Below, piece by piece: positions 23,764 through 33,461 of a stretch of 64,000 bases of DNA. A program made the translations under genes and the position numbers. Numbering within the stretch: the stretch's first letter is position 1; each line of letters opens with the position of its first letter. The stretch is from Acanthochromis polyacanthus (Eukaryota > Chordata > Actinopteri > Pomacentridae). The DNA is taken from positions 36,505,974 through 36,569,973 of the forward strand of contig NC_067121.1 of NCBI RefSeq assembly GCF_021347895.1, written 5' to 3'. The notes under the pieces are model-generated. The model saw only the letters and a list, made by a program, of their open reading frames with translations, had not been told where the DNA came from and searched no databases.

Positions 23764-25236
23764 AAAAAAAAAAAAACAAAGTGCATTTTTTCAGTTCTCT
23801 ATACTTTTATCCATGGTTGTGCTGTTTTCATGGAGGCACACAACTTTATATTGCAGTAAAAACAATGAGCCCAGGGGGATTTAAAATACGACTGGAGCAA
23901 CTGGAAACTACTTCAGGGAGTTAATGACACACCAGCATAGCAACACAACTACAGCAACAACAAATAACACAACATCTACAGAGAAAAATATCATTACTGC
24001 TCTCCTCATTATTACGAAATATACATACTCTTTATATATGAGGAACCATAAACACGCTAAAGACACAATAAAGTAGCCAAAAAAAGGTAATGAATAAAGT
24101 TTCACACAAACAGACATAAGTTTTGTGTGTGTGGGCAAAGTGTTCTTTTCAGAGTCAGTCAGTGCAGCACAGTGAGGTGCACCAAAGAAAATTAATGATA
24201 AAATGATGACTAAATGCTGAGATCTTATGATGAATAAAACAAAGATTTTTCAGTGATGGAATATTCTTTTCCACTTGTACAATGACTGCAAGGAAATTGT
24301 GCTGCAACCAAACAGCAAACTCTTTGAATGAACAATAAAGGCAACATGGAAATGCAGAAAATTACAGTTTGTCAAACGTCTGCTTGAAGCTGCTTCAAAA
24401 ACGAGTTAATCTCTATGGATCCCTGTGTTAAAATGTCCAAGTTTACAGCAGTCTTTTTTGCTCCTATTTTGCCGTTGTAGGTCCTGGTGGTCTGAAACCA
24501 TACACCAGTATTTGTTTAGGACCCAATATCAAGTATGTGCAGGTTGGTCCAAATCGGTCAAAGAATCTGTGAGATTTTGACCTTAATTGGCCTTTTGGAC
24601 ATTAAAGGGACACACTTCCAAACTTCAACATGGTACCATCTGGCCCCCTGTTGACCTAGGAAGCTGATATTGTGTATACAGACTCACAGGAGGCCCTAGT
24701 ACTTGTGGTTAAAATTTCGTCCCGTTCGGGTAAAAAATGAGGGTGAGGGTCTAATTCCACTGGCAGAAGGCTCTCAGGGTCAATGAGTCTAACAAGACCT
24801 GATTTTCCAACATGAACACTTGGTCAGATTTTTCTACTGGGACCCTGGGGCTGATCTTTTACTATGTTATACTAGGCTATATTTGGAGCTGAACTGTGGT
24901 GGTTTGGTGTCTCTGTGACCTTCCTGTGACCCCTGGCGCAGGGTCAAAATGTCACATTTTTGGACATTGAAGCCCCATAAATTAGTAATTTTTGCATCAA
25001 ATGAGCTGAAACTTTTGGGGGTGATTTAGGTGACCTTGGTGAACAATTGATTTGAAGCACAAGTCTCTAGGTTGTTCCTGGAGCTACTTCCGGTTTGGGA
25101 GGGGCTAGCAAAACAGTTCCAGTGGATTTAGTTTTTAGATGTTTCAGAGGTACCAGATCCCAGGTTTCAGGTCTCTGAGTGTAACAGAAGAGAAATGAGA
25201 GCAAAAGAGGGACAACTATTGAAAAACATGTTTTTT
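23764..25236. other. Loop of the foldback
   Basis: 1473 bp with no inverted partner. It begins with an A-run and holds an A+T-rich stretch without coding features. It also contains a third R1 copy (24453-24610, oriented like the right-arm copy) and an R1/R2-like phrase near 24945-24975 (GGTCAAAATGTCACATTTTT). The frame at 23908-24138 has no recognisable domain. If the element once had a gene, nothing of it is identifiable here. Confidence 0.6.
24453..24610 (+). repeat. Foldback internal repeat R1 (loop copy)
   Basis: TGCTCCTATTTTGCCGTTGT, CCTGGTGGTCTGAAACCATA and TTGACCTTAATTGGCCTTTT match the right-arm copy at 25921-26079, in direct orientation about 1.47 kb away. This copy is more diverged than the two arm copies are from each other, so it predates the arm duplication or has escaped homogenisation. 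Confidence 0.75.
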
Positions 25237-27811
25237 GCCCCTCATTCCTTCTTCAGGGCCCCTGGAGGTCTGAAACGTGCATGAGCATTCACATTAGCCT
25301 CTATATCTAGAACCTGTGCAGTTTGGTCCAAATTGGTTAAGGAATGTGTGAGATTTTGACCTTTTTAGCTCGTTTTGAAGCATTTGGACATGAAAGGGTT
25401 AACCGTAGAGTCAGAAACAGGGCCGTGCTCGGGCCCCTTTTGAGCTAACTCTCTGAAAAAAATATGCAAGGTCAGGGGGTGGTCTAGTAGAAGCGTGTCC
25501 GATTTGGTGTCACTAGACCCAAAAATGACCGAGCAGGAATGATTTTTACATGTTTGAAGGCCTCAGGCTTCACACTACTAGCAGGCCTCACTGCTGAAAA
25601 AAGCAGGTTCCCGTGGGCCTAGACCCTTGAAAACAGATACAGTGCTTCATGTGACTGCTCTGAATAGTCCCACACAATATCAGACTTGAATTCCACTGGG
25701 AATGACTTTTATGATACTTGATATGTTGCACAAAATGTCTCCTTTATTTGAAGTCTTCAGATTTAGTGACCCTTGACCCCTTCAAAGGTGTTTTCACTGC
25801 AGACTTGCTCCCAGAGCATTCAGCACACCCTGTCCTATGACTTTATGCACTTTGGTGCACTTTGATTGATGTTCTCACACTGTTTCTCATTCATTTTAAC
25901 AAAGGCCCCTGTTCCAGTGTCTTCTTTGCTCCTATTTTGCCGTTGTAGGTCCTGGTGGTCTGAAAACGTACACCAGCATTGCTTTAGGACCCAATATGAA
26001 ACATGTGCAGATTGGTCCAAATTGGTCAAAGAATCTGTGAGATTTTGACCTTAATTGGCCTTTTGGACATTAAAGGGGCACACAGTGTGTCCTCTGCTTG
26101 TCTTGAATCATAAATCAACGTCAGTAAATTTCTTGCTCCTTAATAAGAGATGTAAACGAGATGCCATATTCATTCAATATTCATTACGGTACTGGATGGT
26201 TTAAAAAACAAAACTTTATTGCACTATGTCAGTGAACAAAACAAACAATGTACACTGGACCATGATGTATGGATTGTACTTTATTTCATGGGGAAAAAAG
26301 TGTTTAATAGGCTGCATAAACACACCCACCAGGAAATTACGTCAATTTGTTCATTGTCTAATTAATCGAAATCCAAAATATTAAAAAAAAATGATGCTTT
26401 AGTCGGGAGCGAGTGATAACATCCGGATTTTCTCAAAAATGGGGAATATTGAAAACTTTAGGTTTTGTATATGTATGTTATTTGTATTGTATACGTGTAT
26501 TTTTGTATGTATTGTTTATGTATTTTGTAATTTGATTTGTATGTATTTTGTGTACATGTTGCTTTTTGGTGTTGTCACAAATGAAATTATGAAGACCCCA
26601 GGAAGAATAGCTGCTGCTTTGCAAAAGCTGATAGGGGATCTTAATAAAACAAACAAACAAACTGATGTAAAGTTCTTTATATATGTGTCTTTATTAGTTA
26701 AAAGACAGGACATTGTAATTGTAAGATGTCATTGATTTACACCTGCATTTTGTGCTTCATGGCGCTAGGTGTGCTGTTTGCATGTTGGACATTGTTTTAC
26801 ACAGACACCACCGAAGAAGAAAGGTGCGGCAGGTTCTGCACGTAGTTCTCCCGTGTTTTGCCGACCACGGTCGGAAAGCGGACAGCAGCAAAGCCTCAGG
26901 CATTACAGCGACACCAAAAAAATATACATTTAATTTCACAGTATTCGTTCAGTTCTTGTGTGTGATCTCTGGTTTGTTATGACGATGAATCTTTCACGTC
27001 TCGGAGTGGAATTGTTACGTTTCCCACCGTTGCTATGGTGGTTGCTATGGACGCTTCCACGGGCTAAAGAAAGACACCGGGATCTTGTTGTGGGCAGGAA
27101 TAAAGTTTTTAGATCGCTGTGCGCTGACTGGTGTATGGATGAGCTCAACAAATGATTGCGTTAAAAGCACGTTCATGGAAATAAATACGGTTGTTTGCAT
27201 TGACAACGAGCGACTTGTGGATCATTGAAATGCAACTTGTTAACAAGGGAGCGAAGCGCGTCAACTAATGAAAGGCCGGGGAAGACATCTCAGTAACTAG
27301 CAGTAATCACCAAGAGTTACATAAATGATTTAACAACTCAAAAAATTACACAATGCAACAATACAAAAATAAACACACCGCTTGTTTTCGTTTTTGGCAG
27401 CGTCCTAATCAACCAACATAACGTACAAAATGTGACACTGTCACAATTTAATGCCGTGAAGTGAAATTCAGCGTAAAAACAAACCAAACCAAAGATAATT
27501 TCCAATAACTGAATGGTTAATGTGAAAGTGTTATATATATTTCTCGCTAAAAATGTCATCAAAATGTTTTTATCTGTCCAAACTATCTTAAAATAATGCA
27601 TTTTCCACGGAAAATAAAAGGAACAGCCGCCATGTTTTCATTTTGAGAAGCCTGCAGCAAGCAGTCACGTGACCCTTCGTCAGACCCATAGAAAAGAATT
27701 GCGGGAAAAAACGTGAGCATCTCACAATTTTCAGGGCCAAATTGTGAGATTGTAACGTTTTGCATTGTGGACAAACGTGACTATGTCACAATTTGATGTG
27801 AGACTGGGTTG
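25237..27811 (-). repeat. Right arm of the foldback
   Basis: 2575 bp, the reverse complement of the left arm with scattered substitutions, a 284-bp deletion and a (AAAC)4 tract where the left arm has eight copies. It contains R2 (25237-25399), R1 (25921-26079), the LINE-type tail on the plus strand (about 26462-26662) and the terminal hairpins. Confidence 0.85.
26462..26662 (+). mobile_element. LINE 3' end embedded in the right arm
   Basis: This is the same LINE-type tail as in the left arm, here on the plus strand: TGTATGTATTTTGTGTACAT, GACCCCAGGAAGAATAGCTG, AGCTGATAGGGGATCTTAAT, then (AAAC)4. Its identical position in both arms means the retroposon was there before the arms were duplicated as an inverted pair. 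The short frame across it (26439-26735) is a by-product, not a gene. Confidence 0.45.
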
Positions 27812-27818
27812 GGCTGAG
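27812..27818 (+). repeat. Right 7-bp target-site duplication of the foldback
   Basis: GGCTGAG, identical and in the same orientation as the left copy at 20882-20888. Confidence 0.75.
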
Positions 27819-28250
27819 AGATCCACACAAACAACCAGCAGCTCGAGCTAATGGCGACCCTTGGAGCAATAGAGCAAAAGGGGACTGTTTGTCTGACTTC
27901 CAACAGAGCAGAAAGACACTCTCCAGTAATATCTGCTGCACCCTCAGAGGACAGAAGATACAGTACAGTGCTTGAAGAGTTGGATAAACCTGGAAAGAAA
28001 TGTTGCTTTTACTCTCGGGCTGTGCAATATGGTTGGAATCAGAATCACACAATGACTAAGACTACATCTAAAACACATTGAAGCTGTAAGACTGATATTC
28101 AGTGTAATGAAGTGCCTTAAAATACTTAGCCTGACCTTCTTTGGAGGTTCTATGGGACTTAAAAGACTGGTTTAGATGGATCTATCAGCAGACAAGGAGC
28201 ACAATATTCACAGTTACACTAGTGTATAACCAACTGTAACTATAACACGA
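27819..28250. other. Unique spacer
   Basis: No gene or repeat recognised. The 76- and 88-codon frames here have no family features. Confidence 0.5.
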
Positions 28251-29003
28251 TGCATTTCTGGTGACTTAGTTTTACCTGGGGATCTCTGGTAATATGTGAA
28301 TCACCCCCTACGGCTGTGTTTCTTGCAGTGCATTCACATGGGATAAGTGAAACGTATTTTACTCTAATTTACTGACACTACAGCCCGGATATGATGTCAA
28401 AACTGTGCGCGTCACAACATATGGTGGTGGTGTTGTTATGTAGTTGTCATGGCAAGAGTAAATATGTCAAAGCAGAAAGGTGACTTGAGAACAGTGGACA
28501 GCATTGTCAGGATAACGGGCTGTAAGAGCGTTTGTACTAAGCCTGTTGAAAGACGCGCCTAGAAAAATGTTTCGTACCGCATGCTGCTATCCATGTCATC
28601 CATCTCAATATACTCCAAAATCTCCATTTCTGTGAGTGGCCCATAGGCCTGTTGTGTATAGGCCTACTCCTGCATTTGCACCTGAAATGCTGTCCATAAT
28701 TTCCACCGCAGCCTCCATAATTCAACTGGGAAAGCGATAGAAAAAGGCGCACAATAAAAATAAATAAATTAAAAAAACTAAAATACCCCACAATCACTGA
28801 GATGCAGATTCACATGGACTAGTATTATCACAGGATGTCTGTGTTTGGCAAGGAATGGTAGGTAATTTGCGGTGGAATTTTTACTTTAAAAATTACAGAC
28901 ATGGCGCATTCACACGGGATTAAGATCACAGACATCCTCCGCAATTACTACAAATCACCACTGGTCCTGAGGTAATACTAATCCTGCGTGAAAAGGGCTT
29001 TAG
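28251..29003. mobile_element. Candidate non-autonomous DNA transposon, degenerate ends
   Basis: The right end, reverse-complemented, reads CCCTTTTCACGCAGGATTAG then TATTACCTCAGGACC. The left end reads TTTCTGGTGACTTAGTTTTA then CCTGGGGATC, which aligns with gaps as a weak inverted repeat. TTCACACGGGAT and TTCACATGGGATAAGTG phrases recur inside, as in a common teleost repeat whose superfamily I cannot recall. No target duplication could be fixed and no transposase is present. Boundaries are approximate. Confidence 0.4.
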
Positions 29004-30187
29004 AGTGAGCCCTTCATGTTCATGTTAATGTGAGTTATGGAAGGGGAACTCAACTGGTTGCAGTCTGCAGCCTTATTGCTTGCTGCCATCATACACACTG
29101 GATCTTAATTGATTTGTTGGATGCTTCCTCAGAAGTACTGAGCTTTCACATAAGACAGACAATATATATGATGCACTCCACGCGTGCTACCTATTCATGT
29201 GCAGAAGGAGCTGGCCGTCTGGCAAAGGAAAAGATAATCCCATGCTCTAGCTATGGACAGAACCCAATCTCTAACCCTTGTACTATCCATCCACGCTACG
29301 GTTTCTCCACTTTGTGTTATCCCACTGCAGTGAAAAGCAAAGATATACGGAAAGCATTGCGATTTGTATAATCCATGACTCTGGAGTCAGTTGAGCCCCC
29401 TCACTGCAGTTAGGCATGGCCATCCACTGGAAGGCTGGCTTTAGACAAAACATCAATGCTGCATGGATTGAATAACAATGTAAGCTGTTGCTGAGTGTGG
29501 CAGGCTACACTCAAAAACAAAAAGCCCAATATTCCTAACTCCAATATAAAGAAAAAAAAAGAAATGCAGGCTTTAGGACATATTGATTGGATTATATAAA
29601 ACAAAGTGGAAGTGTATTGCTTTTAGAGTCAAAGCTTGGTCCTTTCTCACAGAAATTCTAACCTTTTTTCCCCATTCAGGTAAAAATGACTTTGCCCTGT
29701 GCTCATTCCCAGTGATAAACTGTTCCACATATACGGCATATCTCTTCTTAGAAAAGCTGGTTGGAGAGCTTTCCCGGTGATAAAGTGTAGCACTTGAGAA
29801 AATTTGGAGAGATGCTTTTTAAAAGAACAGTCAGAATCGATGCAGGCTGAAGCTGAGGTATCTTACAGACCCCGAGCACACGTCATTATATGCAAAGCTT
29901 ATGCAAACGCATGTTCAAGGTGCAATTGCATGTGGAATGTGCTGTGATCCCAGTCTCATTAGATCTGACAGTGAGCTGCTGGAGGAGGTCTTGGCTTGCA
30001 TTGTGAGATCTTGAGTTGGGAAAAGCATTAAAAGGAGGTCATGCGCTAATCACAAGGTTGGTGATTGATCTCGTTCATCTTGCTAAAGTTCTTCTTCACA
30101 CGTGCACATTATCAACACCTCTGCATCAGTAGAATAGAGTGGAATCATTGACAGCTGCATCAATAAATAGATTAATTGTTTAGCCGA
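29004..30187. other. Unique non-coding block
   Basis: Nothing recognisable. A 113-codon frame at 29030-29371 has no motif, no codon-usage contrast and no splice context. Confidence 0.5.
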
Positions 30188-30504
30188 TCGGGCTGCAACT
30201 AACAATTACCGTCACTGTCGATTAATGTGTTGATTATTTTCTCAATTAATCCATTAGTTGTTTTCGCAATTAAATGTCAGAAAATAGTGACAAAATGTCA
30301 ACTGATGTTTCCCAAAGTCCATAATGGCATTTTCAAATATCTTTTTTTGTCTACAGAGTAAAGAAACCGGAACATTTTTCACATTTAAGAAGCTGGGAAA
30401 AAAGTTTGTTTATTTTCATTTCTTACTCAAAGTGATTCATCGATGATCAAAATTGTCAGTCATTAATTTAATAGTTGAAAACTAATCAATCATTATAGCT
30501 TTAG
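30188..30504 (+). mobile_element. hAT-type MITE
   Basis: Starts GGGCTGCAACTAACAATTAC, then CGATTAATGTGTTGATTATT, TTTCTCAATTAATCCATTAG and AATGTCAGAAAATAGTGA. It later has AGTAAAGAAACCGGAACATT, ACATTTAAGAAGCTGG and AACTAATCAATCATTATAGC. This is the well-known fish repeat with GGGCTGCAACTAACGATTA-type ends, usually classed as an hAT derivative (from memory). The right terminus is decayed and I cannot find the 8-bp duplication expected of hAT elements. It has no coding capacity. Confidence 0.65.
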
Positions 30505-33083
30505 CAGTGGATCAACAAACATAAATCAGTAGCTCTTTTTTCATATAAAAATACCAAACAAATTGTTTTAGCAAATTAAATGTTAGGATTTTTTTAAATT
30601 TCTTTGTCTGCAGTGACAGCTGATCAAGTAACTTCATACAAGCAAACAGTCTGAACACACCAGCTTGAGCTTTAAGGCAAAGTGTCCAACACATTACATT
30701 TTTTAGATATTTTAGTATACCCAAAGAAAAGTCACTTAGACAGATTAAATAATACAATTGTTAGTTGTAGTCGATTTATATGAAAATATTGTTCAATAGT
30801 GCTACTACTGGTCAAACATCTTAAATTACACTTTTCATACTAGATGTAAACACAACCTCAGTCTCTCTGTGATATGATTATGCCCCAAAGTGGATCCTAC
30901 ATTTCCCAGAATGCAACTGCATAATCCTCGACATTATGTTAGATAACAGATGTTGTTATTTTCACTTTAGAAGGCTTCTCCACAGCCACACAGGATATTG
31001 TGCAGCAGTTGTCACAGGCTGAGCAATACTAACCATGACAATTGCAATCTGTGGAGTGGCCTTTTAAGTGCCTTGCTTAAGAGGGGGCAGGATTTCTCTT
31101 CCCTACACTGATTTTCCCCATCGGCTCCAGAGTTCTAACTGCCAGTTTACTGGTTGCATAGAGTTGCTTTTTAGGGTGAGTAAACACAACTTGTGTGACT
31201 TGTATATTGGTGAATAAATACAGTGTGCTCTCAGCGCCTTTTGAGAATCCAAGCGCCGTGTGTTAAATGCGGCAAACTTGTTTGCATGTGCAATCAGGCT
31301 GGTAAATTAGCCCTAAACACCCTGAGAGGTGGGAATGACAATCTGTCAGAACGCTGCAGTCTGACCAGCCGTAACCGGCTTACACTGGGGCTGCTGCTGC
31401 CGCTGTTGTGGCTGCTGCGGCGAACTCCCGACGTGCGGGGGCTTATCTGGGGCACGCAGGAGGCACAACAATGAACTTATCACCATCCAGCCACTTGGCG
31501 GGATGTAGCTGCAACCCCACCGCGCGTCTCTGACCGCAAGCCGGCTCCGGTTCACTGATCATACACACCAGCAGAACCCAATCTAGGGACAGTGAGCCTT
31601 TCAAACTGCAGGCTTCAGCTTTGGACAGAGAAAAGATGCGGGGAAAAAAGACAGAGGAGTTTTTCCAGGTAATATAAAAAAGCTGCCGGTGAAAAAAAAA
31701 GACCCGGAGAAAGAAGTTCAATAACTTTGCAGGGACCTCCACACCCTGCATGTCAACTAGCTTCCAGGATTTTGATTGAAGCTCTGCACAAGCCTGCAGC
31801 AGGGCTTTTCTATTCCTTCTCTTTTCTTTGTTGCCGAATCAGTTACAGTGCCACAAGAATACATAAAAGTTTTAGTAGGAGGGCTGTAGTGTGGGTCAAG
31901 GGAAAAAAAAAAAATCTCTTTTTGGGGCAAAACTCTAATACAAACAAAGATGATTCTCAGTCTATTTGCCGGCTGTGAAGCTTTGAAAGCAGCAACAAAG
32001 ATGAGGTGTCAGAGCGAAAATGAAGAAGCACCATCCCCATACAGGCAATTTCTAAAGCATGCAATGTGATTTTGCGCACAGAATAACAAAGCGGGAGGGT
32101 TACCTTAATACCCAGACAGACACATTATGCTCTGACACAGTTACTGTCACTGATATTAGATATTTCACGGCCATGGCAGAGAGTACAGAGGAATCGTTCA
32201 GGCTGTATATGAGACACATCAGAGCCTTTTAAGCTTGATGGGATGTGAGCTTTTGGCACAAAATAGTCTCTACCCTCTCAGTCTGCGCTTCTACAATCAA
32301 TTAAGCTAAGGGAGCAACTCCAGTTGGATGCATGGCATGCGTGCTTGCATACATATATCCCCAGTCCTGTTCCATTTTGAAAGATTATTATGAGAATCTT
32401 TTGTACTTTTCCGCTGACTGATTGTGATTCCATCAGGCCCGCCTCCCTCTGTCCTGTCTAGAGGAAAGATCGGAGTGATCGTCACATCAAACGGAACACA
32501 GTGACTTGCCCCTCGCAATCTCGATATCTGGAGCAAATTGAAGGTGATTTTCAATAACTGCGCTGACGAGCAGAAATAGGCAGATCAGAGTCTTTCTCTC
32601 CAGCTGACAGGCTGTAATAAAAGAGACGATCTGATGTTCATTGTGTTTCAAGTGGATCACAGCTTGGTTTACGCTGCGTGCTTGAAGAGCATTTTTACCT
32701 GCCAGGACATGACGGATACGGTGATGCATGTGTGAAATGTTTTCTGATACAAGTTTTATAACACCAGTCCTCTTGGCTTTCAAAAGCAGATTAAATGTGA
32801 ACCTTGTGAAATAGAGTGAAGGAAACAGATTTCTACCTCTCACCAACTCCTACAGCGTGTCTGACATATACATTTTGAAAAATGAGCAACTGCTGCTACA
32901 GAATTTGTAGCAATGTCATGAAGTTGCAGCTACATGACTCTGCAGACACCTTTTAATTAGAAAGAGCGGATAAAGGAAGTAGAGGTGGGAAGCAACACCT
33001 CACAAGACAAAAAGAGAACAGAGAGAGATAGGTGGTTTTATCCAGCTACATTAACATCAGCAAACTGTGGAAACCATAAAACA
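30505..33083. other. Unique block with one G+C-rich island
   Basis: Mostly A+T-rich and featureless. The exception is about 31350-31560, which is CpG-containing and G+C-rich, with CTGCTGCTGCCGCTGTTGTG and CGCGCGTCTCTGACCGCAAG-like words. It could be an unmethylated regulatory island or a non-coding first exon. I could not find a convincing coding frame or splice pair around it. Confidence 0.4.
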
Positions 33084-33085
33084 TA

Positions 33086-33459
33086 CAGCCATGGCCATAA
33101 GTTTGGACACAAGTACCATGACGCTTGTGAATCTTAGAAAATACCACAAAATTGTCACTTACCAGTCATAGCCATCAACCAAAATGAAATACAGATATTT
33201 CCAGTGCATAAATTTGATGTTTGACAGCAAATATTGACATTGGAATATTAACTGCAAATTGTTGCACAAATTTTGTCATTGACGAAAGTTTTTCATATAC
33301 TATTTGCTGTCAAACATCAAATTTATGCACTGGAAATATCTGTATTTCATTTTGGTTGATGGCTATGACTGGTATTTTTATTGTAAGTGACAATTTTGTG
33401 GTATTTTCTAAGATTCACAAGCGTCATGGTACTTGTATCCAAACTTATGGCCATGGCTG
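33086..33459. mobile_element. Tc1/mariner-type MITE, near-perfect 374-bp hairpin
   Basis: CAGCCATGGCCATAAGTTTG opens the element and its exact reverse complement closes it, with TA at 33084-33085 and 33460-33461. The inverted repeats are not just terminal. The whole element folds: 33086-33233 pairs with 33301-33459, with one 9-11 bp bulge (TAAAAATACC-type bases present only on the right) and few mismatches, leaving a loop of about 67 nt. There is no gene. Its TIR resembles the ends of other Tc1-type fish MITEs that share AAGTTTGGACAC. Confidence 0.88.
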
Positions 33460-33461
33460 TA

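Larger units (their letters stand above)
20889..27811. mobile_element. 6.9-kb foldback (long inverted repeat) transposable element
   Basis: The segment begins CAACCCAGTCTCACATCAAA and ends with its exact reverse complement, flanked by a perfect GGCTGAG duplication. The two arms (20889-23763 and 25237-27811) match throughout; short peptides read from one arm recur on the opposite strand of the other with few changes (20926-21117 and 27583-27774 are identical in translation). The arm lengths differ by 300 bp. A 284-bp block present only on the left (22258-22541) and 16 extra bases of (GTTT)n account for this exactly. The 1473-bp loop carries another copy of an arm repeat. No transposase or other conserved domain is visible, so it is presumably non-autonomous. 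A 7-bp duplication does not fit TA, TTAA or TWA families. P-, Dada- or hAT-like origins are possibilities, none shown. Confidence 0.85.

Noticed and set aside
20926..27774. Identical 63-codon frames in the two foldback arms as a conserved gene pair
   Set aside because: Their identity follows from the arms being inverted copies and is not evidence of protein-level constraint.
29030..29371. 113-codon plus-strand frame
   Set aside because: No motif, no similarity I recognise and no exon signals; typical of chance frames in this window.
32487..32846. 119-codon minus-strand frame
   Set aside because: No family features and ordinary composition. It could not be distinguished from chance.
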